DNA of 34,949 nt. It comes from an uncultured Bacteroidales bacterium (GTDB taxonomy: Bacteria > Bacteroidota > Bacteroidia > Bacteroidales > UBA932). The stretch lies in contig CAKUSF010000008.1 of NCBI GenBank assembly GCA_934678915.1, forward strand, positions 1 to 34,949, read 5' to 3'. The translations under genes and the position numbers were made by a program. Positions 6,022 to 15,160 of this stretch are shown here, in pieces. How positions within the stretch are numbered: position 1 is the first letter of the stretch; every line of letters begins with the position of its first letter. Under the pieces are notes generated by a model. The model searched no databases, had not been told where the DNA came from, and saw nothing but the letters and a program-made list of their open reading frames with translations.

Positions 6022-7839
6022 ATGAACACAAAAGAATTTGTAAAATGGGTGCTGGCCGTTCTATGCGGCTTGTTCATCTGGGGAATAGTAAAATTCATCA
6101 TGTTTTTCATGATGCTTGGCTCTATGATAGCATCGACAAGTGCACTTGCCGGAGGCTCATCCGCTGCCCTTCCTAAAGAAGGTGTACTACTTCTGGACAT
6201 GTCCAAAGTGGTTATTACGGAACAGACACAAGAGAGCAACCCGTTTGCATCGGTTCAAGGCAGTACGGTCTCATCCGTAGGTGTACTTGACGCTGTGACT
6301 GCTATCCACAAGGCCGCAGAGGATCCTGGAGTGAAATACATCCTTGTCAAAACTGACGGTATTGGATCATTAAGCAAGTTTGAGGAATTGCGCAAGGCGC
6401 TGACGGATTTCAGAAAGAGCGGAAAAGCAGTAGTCGCTTACGGAGAAACGTTCACTTCCGGAAGTTACTACCTCGCATCCGTGGCTGACAAAATCTACAC
6501 TACAAGCCACCATGGAGGCAACAACTTTATCCTCGGAATCAGTGGCAGAATGGTGTTTCTAAAGGATTTGCTTGACAAACTTGGAGTCAATTTCCAACTC
6601 ATACGTCACGGGAAGTACAAGAGTGCCGGAGAAACTTACATCAAGAATGCACCAAGCCCGGAGAATATGGAGCAAAACCAAGCCATGATTGACTCAATGT
6701 GGGAAACTATCGCAAAAGAGACTGCTGAAAGCAGGAACATCAATGTCGATTCTCTTGACTACTTCATCGATCACCTGTCCATAGCTCTTCCTGAAGACAT
6801 GGTCAAGCACAATCTTGCCGATGCTGTCCTTTCTGTTGAAGAATATAAAGACAAATTGGCTTCACTTGCATCTAAGGAAAAGTACAAGGATGTCAAATTC
6901 ATTCAGTTCAGTGATTATGCCGCTGCGAAGTCTATTCCTAATCTCACCGCCAAGAAAAAGATTGCTGTCATCTATGCCAACGGCAACATAGTCGAAGGCG
7001 AGGATCCTAACAACATCAGCGGAGACCGTTTTGCAGGCATCATCGCAAAAGTTCGGGCGGATTCATCTGTCAAGGCCGTCGTGTTTAGAGTTAATTCTCC
7101 AGGTGGAACCGTGCTTTCGGCTAGCAAAATCAAAGAAGAAATTGATCTCACAAGAGCCGTAAAACCGGTCATAGCTTCCTACGGAGACTACGCAGCTTCC
7201 GGTGGTTACTGGATTTCAAACAGTTGCGATCACATTTTCTCGAATGCCACCACACTCACGGGGTCTATCGGTGTCTTCTCTGCAATTCCGGAATTTAGTA
7301 AGACACTCAAGGACGTGGTACATGTGAACATGGTTCCGGTCAATTCACACAAGCATTCTGACATGCTTTCACTCACTAGGCCGTTTGATGCTGAAGAAAC
7401 AGCATGGATGCAAGTCTATGTGGATGACATCTACAACAACTTCGTCAGCATCGTGGCCGAGGGACGAGACATGACCTACGAGGCAGTCGATGAGATTGCG
7501 CAAGGACGTGTCTGGACAGGAACCGATGCACTAAAGATCGGGCTTGTGGATGAGATCGGAACGTTGGAGGATGCTATCAGCTACACCGCATCAATGGCAG
7601 GCGACCCAGACCTCCAAAACTGGGGAATCGTCAGCTATCCTAAGCCGCTGACTTTCATGGAGCAATTGATGCAGCAGCTCGGCATGGCAAGCGATTCGGA
7701 AGAGACAGTTGCAAACGTTCTGGAAGGTACTCCACTGGAGAATCTTGCTAAAGAACTTCTAATGTGGCAGAAGTCTTGGAACAAAGGACAAGGGGACCTC
7801 GTTTTCGCGAGAATGCCTTTCGAAATAGAAATCAGATAA
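6022..7839 (+). CDS. sppA: Signal peptide peptidase SppA, long (67 kDa) type
   Basis: A membrane-anchored serine protease that degrades cleaved signal peptides. The 605-residue protein has an N-terminal transmembrane anchor (about 8-38) and two tandem ClpP-like SppA domains. The catalytic Lys is expected at 200 in GKYKSAGE and the catalytic Ser at 393 in YAASGGYWIS, the long-form arrangement in which Lys and Ser come from different halves. NSPGG (358-362) is the oxyanion region. It is transcribed alone from a promoter at 5971-5978. Its end overlaps the convergent tilS gene by 8 bp. The start is ATG 6022, in the context GGAATATG. Confidence 0.94.
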   Translation: MNTKEFVKWVLAVLCGLFIWGIVKFIMFFMMLGSMIASTSALAGGSSAALPKEGVLLLDMSKVVITEQTQESNPFASVQGSTVSSVGVLDAVTAIHKAAEDPGVKYILVKTDGIGSLSKFEELRKALTDFRKSGKAVVAYGETFTSGSYYLASVADKIYTTSHHGGNNFILGISGRMVFLKDLLDKLGVNFQLIRHGKYKSAGETYIKNAPSPENMEQNQAMIDSMWETIAKETAESRNINVDSLDYFIDHLSIALPEDMVKHNLADAVLSVEEYKDKLASLASKEKYKDVKFIQFSDYAAAKSIPNLTAKKKIAVIYANGNIVEGEDPNNISGDRFAGIIAKVRADSSVKAVVFRVNSPGGTVLSASKIKEEIDLTRAVKPVIASYGDYAASGGYWISNSCDHIFSNATTLTGSIGVFSAIPEFSKTLKDVVHVNMVPVNSHKHSDMLSLTRPFDAEETAWMQVYVDDIYNNFVSIVAEGRDMTYEAVDEIAQGRVWTGTDALKIGLVDEIGTLEDAISYTASMAGDPDLQNWGIVSYPKPLTFMEQLMQQLGMASDSEETVANVLEGTPLENLAKELLMWQKSWNKGQGDLVFARMPFEIEIR

Positions 7840-9238
7840 GGCGGATTACGGTGACGGAAGTCGAATCTTTCGTCACCTTGACCGAGTCATCAATGCGGTG
7901 ACCGACCAAAGCTAAGACATGAGAGCCTTCATCGGCAACGATGAGGGCTTTTTCCTTTTCCGGAAGGCTGAACTTAAGGTCAACGAATATATCACTCAGC
8001 TTCTTGCGACCTTTCATGCCCAACGGACGCATCCAATCACCTTGTTGCCAATGTCTTATTGTGAAAGGGAAAGGAATCTTGGCCGTGTCGAATTTCGTCT
8101 CGCCAAGAACGGTCCTCACATTCTTCACGTCATCTGACAATGAGACGGAGATTCTAGTCCCATTCAATGAATATATCCCTGGTCCCTTGATTGTCACGCC
8201 AGTCGCTTCGGCAGGCTCTGAGACCTGAGCGGATCGGTCACTGAGCTTGCCGAAGTGACCGCCCGAAAAGTCCACAGACCTAATCACCTGAATTATTTCA
8301 GCCGAAGTCACAGCAACATATTCACTTGCAAAGAACTTCCTTCCGCTGACAGTCCCTCTACTTTTCAAAACAGCCGCGAGATCCGCGACCGCAGTGGAGG
8401 TGAACCCGAAAGGCTCTAGAATGCGGAAAAGGACATATTCCCAATTCTTCTTCGATGCCAGTCTCTTATGATCAATCACAGGAAGGCCATCGGAGTCTGG
8501 GCAAACGGCCTCCTGTGAAACCGAACGGACATATTCATCAGCAATGGATTGAACCTGAGAAAACCGACCCATGTCCTCGTTCAAAGTAGTAAGGAAAGAT
8601 GGGTTAAGTCTCTCAAAGAGGGGGAATATCTCATTGCGAATGCAGTTGCGCTTGTAGGCGGAATCAGCGTTTGTACTGTCCTCATGCCACCGAAGGTCAT
8701 GCGAAACTGAATATTCATGAATATCCTTCCTCGAAAAACCAAGAAGCGGTCGAATGAGTCGAGCTTCCGAATTCGGCAGGGACGAACCGAGGCGCATTCC
8801 CGTCATGCCTTTTACCCCAGTACCACGCAACATATTCAAAATCATTGTTTCAGCATTGTCGTTGGCATTGTGAGCTACCGCCAGAGCAGAAAATTTCCGC
8901 TCGCGGCATACCTCAGCAAACCAATCATAGCGCAACTCCCTGGCTGCCATCTCAATGCTGATCCTCTTCGATGCAGCGTACCCGCGAGTGTCGAAATCCT
9001 TTTTAATGAATATGATCCCGTGTCTTTCAACCCATTCCTTGACAAGTGCCTCGTCCGAGTCGCTCTCCTCTCCCCTCAAATGGAAATTGCAGTGAGCCAA
9101 CGCGAAACGAACTTTGGCGGTGGAATTGAGAAACAGATTAGCCATGCACATTGAGTCAATGCCGCCACTGACAGCTAAAAGGACCGCCTCACCATCGTGA
9201 AGCAATCCTTTCAGGATTCTGTCAAAACGCTCCTGCAT
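7832..9238 (-). CDS. tilS: tRNA(Ile)-lysidine synthase
   Basis: TilS attaches lysine to C34 of the CAU-anticodon tRNA-Ile so that it reads AUA. The 468-residue product has the ATP pyrophosphatase motif SGGIDS (24-29), HNANDNAETM and LRGTGVKGM (the TilS substrate loop), a middle domain, and a C-terminal domain. Residues about 326-335 (within GGHFGKLSDR) are encoded by a REP-like palindrome at 8235-8261, in frame and without a stop, in the region joining the middle and C-terminal domains. It is the last gene of proS-DUF3078-tilS, starting 11 nt after the preceding stop, and overlaps sppA convergently by 8 bp. The start context is TGAATATG. Confidence 0.95.
   Translation of the reverse strand: MQERFDRILKGLLHDGEAVLLAVSGGIDSMCMANLFLNSTAKVRFALAHCNFHLRGEESDSDEALVKEWVERHGIIFIKKDFDTRGYAASKRISIEMAARELRYDWFAEVCRERKFSALAVAHNANDNAETMILNMLRGTGVKGMTGMRLGSSLPNSEARLIRPLLGFSRKDIHEYSVSHDLRWHEDSTNADSAYKRNCIRNEIFPLFERLNPSFLTTLNEDMGRFSQVQSIADEYVRSVSQEAVCPDSDGLPVIDHKRLASKKNWEYVLFRILEPFGFTSTAVADLAAVLKSRGTVSGRKFFASEYVAVTSAEIIQVIRSVDFSGGHFGKLSDRSAQVSEPAEATGVTIKGPGIYSLNGTRISVSLSDDVKNVRTVLGETKFDTAKIPFPFTIRHWQQGDWMRPLGMKGRKKLSDIFVDLKFSLPEKEKALIVADEGSHVLALVGHRIDDSVKVTKDSTSVTVIRLI
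8235..8261 (-). repeat. REP-like palindrome inside the tilS reading frame
   Basis: On the minus strand CGGTCACT, an 11-base centre TCGGCAAGCTC, and AGTGACCG form a hairpin with perfect 8-bp arms. The same arms and the same centre with one base changed (TCGACAAGCTC) are found intergenically at 15113-15139. In tilS the 27 bp preserve the frame. Confidence 0.8.
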
Positions 9239-9249
9239 ATTCAGGAAAT

Positions 9250-10359
9250 CTATTTCTTGCTTGCGAACGTGTAGGTGAAGCCGAACTGGAGAGCTTGGGC
9301 GAACTGAGTTCTCCTGTGTCCGTTGCAGTCCTCATGATCCTTGTCCGTGATCAGCACCGTGTCATCATAGATGAGGTTCGTTGTTATGTTCAACGAGAAG
9401 AATCTGCTGAGTTTCCACATCATGCGGGTGTCCCAGTTCACACGAAGATTCTGCGGATTCTTGAGGTAGTTTGAAAACAGGAGAAGATGCGTGGAACCTT
9501 CAAAGTTGTCATTAATCTTCAATTTTGCGTCTGCTGTCAGCTGGGCACCGAACTCGAAACGGGCAGGCTTGTAGTAATTGCCTGTCGTGTAGTATATTCC
9601 TTTCTCATCTTTCTCATCCTTGTAGGCATCCTCATCCTTGTACTTCTTCCGCCTCTCCATACCATAGTTTTTTCTCAGCTTCTCATTTCCAACGATGGTG
9701 AAGCCTCCCGTGATAGGGGCCAAATTGACTGTCAGCCATTTACTTGGCACCCAGTCGATACCAAGTCCCAAGTTCACCGTTCCCGGAGAAAGCAGGCTCG
9801 ACTTAAGTACTCTGGCATTCCTCCAATCCTTGCTTGAAGGCTCCTCATCCCCCTCTACCGCTGGAGTAGGATAGCTGTAACCGTTGGCAAACTGACTGAG
9901 AAAAGTAAACTTCGCAGAATAGTTCAATGTCTTTGTGGCCCTGTAGCCCCAAGTACTCTCAAAAAGGATCCTATCCTTATTCTTCTGAATAATCGGCTTA
10001 TCCGCAGAGTAAAGGAAACCGTAGTCAAGCTGGAGACGATTGTTCCAGTACATCTCATTCTTTTTCCAGTTGGCGTTGCCATCAATGTAGGTGCTTAGAG
10101 CATAGTTATTGTAACCTCCTTTCGCCCAATTGGTAAAACTGCTTTGGACGAAGTTGAGATTCGTCATGAGTGATTTGCTCCAATAGTCAGGCTTCGGAGC
10201 CACTACCTTTGTCTCCTCAGTCTGGGTCAGCAACCTTGCAGCCGCAGCCGCAGCAGATTGGGCATCTTTTCTTCCTGAGTCATTCTGGGCATAAGCCACA
10301 AAGGACAACAGTACGGAAACCGTTGACAGGACTGCACATCTAAGCACCTTCATGTTCAT
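9250..10359 (-). CDS. DUF3078 family secreted protein
   Basis: A 369-residue protein with a signal peptide (1-24, ending VAYA), a short Ala-rich linker (about residues 35-43), and a beta-rich body. The body contains FTNWAKGGYNNYALS and NWKKNEMYWNNRLQLDYGFL, the segment I associate with DUF3078, a family common in Bacteroidota and thought to be an outer-membrane beta-barrel. The C-terminus FGFTYTFASKK ends in an aromatic-rich strand, consistent with a barrel. Function is unknown. It lies between proS (19-nt gap) and tilS (11-nt gap), so it is co-transcribed with two tRNA-related genes; I see no functional link. A lysine- and aspartate-rich loop (about 239-257) looks like an extracellular loop. 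Confidence 0.8.
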   Translation of the reverse strand: MNMKVLRCAVLSTVSVLLSFVAYAQNDSGRKDAQSAAAAAARLLTQTEETKVVAPKPDYWSKSLMTNLNFVQSSFTNWAKGGYNNYALSTYIDGNANWKKNEMYWNNRLQLDYGFLYSADKPIIQKNKDRILFESTWGYRATKTLNYSAKFTFLSQFANGYSYPTPAVEGDEEPSSKDWRNARVLKSSLLSPGTVNLGLGIDWVPSKWLTVNLAPITGGFTIVGNEKLRKNYGMERRKKYKDEDAYKDEKDEKGIYYTTGNYYKPARFEFGAQLTADAKLKINDNFEGSTHLLLFSNYLKNPQNLRVNWDTRMMWKLSRFFSLNITTNLIYDDTVLITDKDHEDCNGHRRTQFAQALQFGFTYTFASKK

Positions 10360-10378
10360 AGTAAGTTTATTTAAGAGA

Positions 10379-11857
10379 TTAATATGCTATTCCGAAGACA
10401 ACCCTCTGCTTCGAAGGTTTGCCAGAATAGATGTCCTTGCCTTCCTCCTCGCAGACAAAACTGTCCACAGGGATGCATCGGATTGTGGCCTTTGTCTCGT
10501 CCTTGATCTTCTGCTCGGTCTCGGCAGTGCCATCCCAATGGCAGAGCAAGAATTTGCCAGTTCCGATCTTGGCCTTGAACTCCTCCCAGTCGTCACACTT
10601 CTCGACGTGTGACGCGCGGAAGTCGAACGCCTTCTGATAAATCGTCTTCTGGATGTCGTCCAAAAGGGCTGCTATAGACTTATCCAGTCCTTCGAGAGCA
10701 ACAGTCTGTTTCTCAAGGGTATCCCTTCTGTGAACCTCGACCGTACCATTCTCAAGATCGCGAGGTCCCATGGCCAAACGGACAGGAACTCCCTTTAGTT
10801 CCCACTCAGCGAACTTGAATCCAGGGCGCAGGGTGTCTCGATCGTCAATCTTGACAGTGTGCCCCTCAGCCTCAAGGGCCTGTTTCAACTGGGCCATTTT
10901 CTCAAGAATCCTTGTGTGCTCCTCGTCTGTTTTGAAGATCGGAACCATCACGACCTGGATAGGAGCAAGGGCCGGAGGCAGGACGAGTCCGTTGTCGTCA
11001 CCGTGGGCCATCACGAGGGCTCCCATGAGTCTTGTGGAGACACCCCAGGATGTAGCCCAGACATATTGCTGCTGTCCTTCCTTGTCGGTGTATTTCACAT
11101 CGAATGACTTCGCGAAATTCTGGCCGAGGAAATGTGAGGTCCCTGCCTGAAGAGCCTTTCCGTCCTGCATCATTGCCTCTATCGTAAGGGTATCAAGGGC
11201 TCCAGCGAACCTCTCGTTAGGACTCTTGTGCCCCACAATCACAGGCAGTGCCATGAACTCACGGGCAAACTTGGCATAGACTCCGACCATTCTCTTTGCC
11301 TCTTCCTGAGCCTCCTGAGAGGTAGCATGAGCAGTGTGGCCCTCCTGCCAGAGAAACTCAGCGGTACGAAGGAAAAGCCTTGTGCGCATCTCCCAGCGGA
11401 CAACGTTCGCCCACTGGTTGCACATGATAGGAAGGTCTCTCCATGATGTGATCCAGTTCTTGTAGGTACTCCAAATGATTGTCTCGGAAGTCGGCCTTAC
11501 AATCAACTCTTCCTCAAGTTTTGAGGATGGATCAACGACAACACCATTTCCATCCGGGTCGTTCATAAGTCTATGATGAGTGACAACGGCACATTCTTTA
11601 GCAAACCCCGCGACATGTTCGGCCTCTCTGCTAAAGAACGACTTTGGGATAAAAAGCGGGAAATAAGCATTAACAGCTCCAGTCTCCTTGAACATTTTGT
11701 CTAAGACATGCTGCATCTTCTCCCAAATTGCATAGCCGTACGGCTTGATGACCATGCATCCCCTGACAGCGGACTGCTCCGCCAAATCTGCCTTCACGAC
11801 CAAATCATTGTACCACTGAGAATAGTTCTCAGACCTTTTTGTCACTTCCTTTGCCAT
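10379..11857 (-). CDS. proS: Prolyl-tRNA synthetase, eukaryote/archaeal-like type
   Basis: Charges tRNA-Pro. The 492-residue protein begins [16 protein letters not shown] and has RPTSE (121-125), motif 2 as [24 protein letters not shown] (about 155-178), an anticodon-binding domain, and a C-terminal domain ending in Tyr (FGIAY). The short length, the absence of the bacterial editing insertion and the C-terminal Tyr mark the archaeal/eukaryote-like ProRS form common in Bacteroidota. The motif 2 segment reads TRLFLRT where TRPFLRT is usual. The frame is open to 11953, but ATG 11857 gives the family N-terminus. The candidate promoter at 11989-11996 leaves a leader of about 125 nt, in which I see no clear riboswitch or T-box. 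Confidence 0.95.
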   Translation of the reverse strand: MAKEVTKRSENYSQWYNDLVVKADLAEQSAVRGCMVIKPYGYAIWEKMQHVLDKMFKETGAVNAYFPLFIPKSFFSREAEHVAGFAKECAVVTHHRLMNDPDGNGVVVDPSSKLEEELIVRPTSETIIWSTYKNWITSWRDLPIMCNQWANVVRWEMRTRLFLRTAEFLWQEGHTAHATSQEAQEEAKRMVGVYAKFAREFMALPVIVGHKSPNERFAGALDTLTIEAMMQDGKALQAGTSHFLGQNFAKSFDVKYTDKEGQQQYVWATSWGVSTRLMGALVMAHGDDNGLVLPPALAPIQVVMVPIFKTDEEHTRILEKMAQLKQALEAEGHTVKIDDRDTLRPGFKFAEWELKGVPVRLAMGPRDLENGTVEVHRRDTLEKQTVALEGLDKSIAALLDDIQKTIYQKAFDFRASHVEKCDDWEEFKAKIGTGKFLLCHWDGTAETEQKIKDETKATIRCIPVDSFVCEEEGKDIYSGKPSKQRVVFGIAY

Positions 11858-11988
11858 TATTCTTTTGCTGTTTTTGTCAATTATTCTTATTATTGTGCAA
11901 TATTCCGAAAGGTATGGATTTTGTTCATCAGAGAACTTTTGTGTGGCCAACACCTTGGTATGCGGCCACGAAGTTACGAATTAATTGT

Positions 11989-11996
11989 CAAATATA
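11989..11996 (-). promoter_or_regulatory. Candidate -7 promoter box for proS operon (TATATTTG)
   Basis: TATATTTG on the minus strand lies 132 nt upstream of the proS ATG and 13 nt before the ATG of the divergent lipoprotein gene. No better TAnnTTTG lies nearer to proS. Confidence 0.45.
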
Positions 11997-12008
11997 GGAG
12001 ATTCAGAA

Positions 12009-13355
12009 ATGAAAACACGCACAATCCTCTTTATCTCGGCGCTTCTGGCACTGACTTCGTGCGGTTCAGCAGCGCAATATGCTTCCGATGCTTCCAGACA
12101 GAAGTATCAGGACGGAATCTACTATACCTCCAAGGCAAAGGTTCATCAGGTTGAAGAAGCCGTAGCCTCCGCAAACGATGAGGAGACCGACCTTCTTGTG
12201 GCTAAGACAAAGGCCTCCCCTATCTTCATGAAAAGCGGAGAGAAGGTGGACACTCTGTTTATCCCTGAGAACAAAGCAGCGAGAATAGATTTCAACAACA
12301 CAAACAACACGACATCCGTCTATCTTTACGACAACGGATTTGACACATGGGCGGCCTATCAACCTTGGTACGCGACTTCATGGTACTCATGGAACCGCCC
12401 ATTCTACACCTCAATCTATTGGGGCGCGAATCCTTGGTACTACGGTGGCTGGTACTCACCTTGGTATTATGACCCTTGGTACTATGGATATTCTTGGGGA
12501 TGGAGCAATCCATGGTATTACAGCGGATGGTACGACCCATGGTACTGGGATCCTTGGTACTACAGCGGATGGTACGGTGGTTGGTACGGTGGCTGGTATG
12601 GCGGATGGCATGATCCGTGGTGCCACGGTGGATGGGGCTATGGTCCAAATCACTTCCACGACCATGATTTCTTCGGTCCGGGCAGTGGCAGAGTCTATAC
12701 TCCACGTCTGACCACAACAGGTTCTGGCAGGAGAAGCGGGATAGGTTCATCTTCAAGGAGCGCAGGTGTTAGAAGTTCTTCTATGACCAGATCCAGAAGC
12801 GGTTCCGGATCAGTCACCAGATCTTCCGCGTCAACAACTAGATCATCAAGCCTAAGCGGACGCACTGGTGGCACAAGGACCTCGATTTCTTCTGTTAATA
12901 GGCCAGCTTCATCTTCTGTCAGATCAACGTCTTCGAGATCATCGTCCGTAAGATCCTCAGCAGGAAGCACGGTAAGGTCAAATGGTTCCTCATCCGTAAG
13001 GTCTTCTTATGGTGGAAGCCGGTCATCTTCTTCGTCTTCCTCAATGATGTACTCGAGACCTGCTAGTAGTAGAAGTGCTAGTGGAGCATCCACTGGAAGC
13101 TATTCAAGCGGCAATTCCAGCAGAAGCTCTTCAGGCAGCTATAGGTCATCAGGATCTTATAGGTCATCTTCAAGCAGCGACTACTCTTCCGGCTCTTCCT
13201 CAAGGAGTTCTAGTAGTTACTCGACAAGCAGAAGTTCATCAAGTTCGTTCTCTTCCGGAAGTTCAAGCCGTAGCTACTCTGGTGGAGGCTCTTCCAGAAG
13301 TTCAGGTGGATCTTACAGTGGAGGCGGATCTAGAAGCAGCGGAGGTAGAAGGTAA
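12009..13355 (+). CDS. Low-complexity lipoprotein: Trp/Tyr/Gly block plus Ser/Arg-rich tail
   Basis: A 448-residue lipoprotein. Residues 1-17 are the signal peptide and Cys18 in LTSC is the lipidation site. Residues 20-110 look like a normal folded region. Residues 114-209 are a block of WYY, DPWYY, GGWY and SGWY units, ending with four GGW steps. A His-rich patch HFHDHD follows at 215-220. From about 238 to the end the protein is almost only Ser, Arg, Gly, Thr and Tyr, with SSRSSS-type runs. I recall proteins with such tails in other Bacteroidales, sometimes labelled vitellogenin-like on composition alone. Exposure at the cell surface is plausible; function is unknown. The FadL-family gene follows after 29 nt. 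ATG 12009 is chosen over the upstream in-frame ATG because it starts the signal peptide. Confidence 0.8.
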   Translation: MKTRTILFISALLALTSCGSAAQYASDASRQKYQDGIYYTSKAKVHQVEEAVASANDEETDLLVAKTKASPIFMKSGEKVDTLFIPENKAARIDFNNTNNTTSVYLYDNGFDTWAAYQPWYATSWYSWNRPFYTSIYWGANPWYYGGWYSPWYYDPWYYGYSWGWSNPWYYSGWYDPWYWDPWYYSGWYGGWYGGWYGGWHDPWCHGGWGYGPNHFHDHDFFGPGSGRVYTPRLTTTGSGRRSGIGSSSRSAGVRSSSMTRSRSGSGSVTRSSASTTRSSSLSGRTGGTRTSISSVNRPASSSVRSTSSRSSSVRSSAGSTVRSNGSSSVRSSYGGSRSSSSSSSMMYSRPASSRSASGASTGSYSSGNSSRSSSGSYRSSGSYRSSSSSDYSSGSSSRSSSSYSTSRSSSSSFSSGSSSRSYSGGGSSRSSGGSYSGGGSRSSGGRR

Positions 13356-13384
13356 GTACCATTAACTCAATAATCTTACAGACA

Positions 13385-15088
13385 ATGAAAAAAGCAATAT
13401 TCACAATACTGCTGTCCACGACGGCAACAATAGTCAGTGCTCAGACCATGTACGATGCGCTGACATTCAGCCAAAACAACTATTACGGAACAGCAAGGTC
13501 GATCGGAATGGGCAACGCAATGACCGCTGTTGGCGGTGATCTTGGATCTATCGGGATAAACCCTGCCGGGTCTGCTGTTGCGGGATATTCACAGTTCACG
13601 ATTTCTCCTAATCTTACGATAAGCTCAATGAGTTCATCATACAGTGCTTATCCGACAGGCGGCAGTGACATATTCCTCAACGAGCGGACAAAGAACCTAG
13701 CCAGAGTGACACTACCTAACATCGGAGCCACCTTCAACTGGTCCACAGGAAATCGTAGCGGTTTGACGGCCATCACATACGGCTTTTTGTTCAACGGAAC
13801 AAACAACTTCACGGGGCAAGTGCAGGCAGGAGGGCAGAACGACAAGACAAGCTACCTGAGTTCGATGGCCGTGGCTGCTGATGGATTCGACATCGATTTC
13901 TTGAACGGCTTCCGCGATGCGAACAACAATGAGATTGACATCTGGGACAACGCCTACTACAATGCGGATGACAGAAAGCAGTTCGCCCCATGGAACGTCA
14001 TAGCGAACGCTCAAGCAGGAGCGATTGCCAACTATGGGGACTCAAAGGAACCGAGCTACTACTGGCGCTACATCGCAGCCACCGAAAGAAGCGAGCCTAC
14101 AGGCGAAATGGATGAGGACGGAAATTACATCTACGATGTGATCCTCGGTGGAAAGCTTAATCAAGCCTACGGTCGCAAGGTGACAGGAAGTAAATACGAT
14201 GCAATCTTGAATGTCGGATTCAATTTCAGCCATAAATTCTTCCTTGGAGTGAATCTCGGAATCACATCCCTTAACTATGATTTCGACGAGTATTTCAAAG
14301 AAGCTGCACAAGATCCTGAAAACTTTCCGATTGATTTCGGGGAGAAGGGCAGTACTAATTTTGACAGCTATCGCACACGTTATTCCTACGTAGCTGAAGG
14401 CAGCGGTGTTTATGGGAAGATTGGATTTCTTTTCACACCAGCTGATGGAGTACGTCTTGGAGCTGCTGTCCAAACTCCAACAGTTATGGAAATCAACGAG
14501 CGTTGGCGTCACGACGTGAATGTCAACTATACTCACTCTCAATTCAATGGGTCGGCCCAGACTCCGGAAGGCAACTACTCGTACAGGATTCGTTCACCAT
14601 ACAGGCTCAATGCAGGAGCTGCGTTCACCTTTGCAGGAATGGCCCTTCTGAGCGCAGACTACGAGATGACCGACTACAGCACAATGAAGTTCATGAGTAA
14701 GGAAGGCAACTGGGACAGCTCTTTCGATGACGTGAACGATGAGATTCGCGACTGCATGGGCGTGTCGCACATGATAAGGCTCGGTGCTGAGTTCAAGCCT
14801 GTCCCTGAGCTTGCTGTGCGCGCGGGGTACAACTTCACAACCACTCCTGAATATGTTTATAACGGAGACCTGAAGACTAAGCTGAATGATAGGATCAACG
14901 CTTTTTCTGTCGGTCTTGGATATTCATCAAACGGGTCGTTCTTTGCTGACATCGCGGCAAGGATGATGACGTTGTCTGATGAGTATATCTCCCCTTACGC
15001 CGAATATATTGAAGGGCTGTACACACCAATGATTCTCAACAAGAGGGAAATCTACAGCATCACAGCGACATTCGGGTGGAGGTTCTGA
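13385..15088 (+). CDS. Outer-membrane transport protein, OmpP1/FadL family
   Basis: A 567-residue beta-barrel protein with a signal peptide (1-19, ending VSA). The N-terminal segment SIGMGNAMTAVGGDLGSIG followed by NPAG is the hallmark of the FadL/OmpP1 family, whose N-terminus plugs the barrel. The C-terminus ends in Phe (FGWRF), the usual outer-membrane insertion signal. Family members move hydrophobic compounds across the outer membrane; in Bacteroidales they are sometimes called hemin receptors, without strong evidence. It is 29 nt after the low-complexity lipoprotein gene, so the two may be co-expressed. Its end is followed by a strong palindrome at 15105-15147 that should end transcription. 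Confidence 0.87.
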   Translation: MKKAIFTILLSTTATIVSAQTMYDALTFSQNNYYGTARSIGMGNAMTAVGGDLGSIGINPAGSAVAGYSQFTISPNLTISSMSSSYSAYPTGGSDIFLNERTKNLARVTLPNIGATFNWSTGNRSGLTAITYGFLFNGTNNFTGQVQAGGQNDKTSYLSSMAVAADGFDIDFLNGFRDANNNEIDIWDNAYYNADDRKQFAPWNVIANAQAGAIANYGDSKEPSYYWRYIAATERSEPTGEMDEDGNYIYDVILGGKLNQAYGRKVTGSKYDAILNVGFNFSHKFFLGVNLGITSLNYDFDEYFKEAAQDPENFPIDFGEKGSTNFDSYRTRYSYVAEGSGVYGKIGFLFTPADGVRLGAAVQTPTVMEINERWRHDVNVNYTHSQFNGSAQTPEGNYSYRIRSPYRLNAGAAFTFAGMALLSADYEMTDYSTMKFMSKEGNWDSSFDDVNDEIRDCMGVSHMIRLGAEFKPVPELAVRAGYNFTTTPEYVYNGDLKTKLNDRINAFSVGLGYSSNGSFFADIAARMMTLSDEYISPYAEYIEGLYTPMILNKREIYSITATFGWRF

Positions 15089-15104
15089 CGTAGAATTCAG
15101 ATTG

Positions 15105-15147
15105 AAGCTTGTCGGTCACTTCGACAAGCTCAGTGACCGACAAGCTT
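15105..15147. repeat. REP-like palindrome between convergent genes; likely bidirectional terminator
   Basis: Perfect 16-bp arms (15105-15120 and 15132-15147, AAGCTTGTCGGTCACT and its complement) flank the 11-base centre TCGACAAGCTC. It lies 16 bp after the FadL-family stop and 13 bp before the end of wbqC on the other strand. The inner 27 bp recur in tilS and, degraded, beside aroE. No long T-run follows, so termination would rest on the stem alone. Confidence 0.75.
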
Positions 15148-15160
15148 AGTGAACGGAAAT

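Noticed and set aside
7832..7839. Overlap of sppA and tilS ends as an unusual feature
   Set aside because: Short convergent overlaps of stop regions are common; infB and folP do the same here by 4 bp.
11858..11988. T-box or riboswitch in the proS leader
   Set aside because: I found no T-box core sequence and no terminator/antiterminator pair; T-boxes are also not expected in Bacteroidota.
12430..12620. Repeat array that might be read as CRISPR
   Set aside because: The repeats are in-frame Trp/Tyr/Gly codons with no constant repeat length and no unique spacers.
12066..12970. Several long ORFs in other frames of the low-complexity lipoprotein gene
   Set aside because: They are caused by the repetitive Trp/Tyr and Ser/Arg codons. 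Only the plus-strand frame from 12009 has a signal peptide and a sensible domain order.
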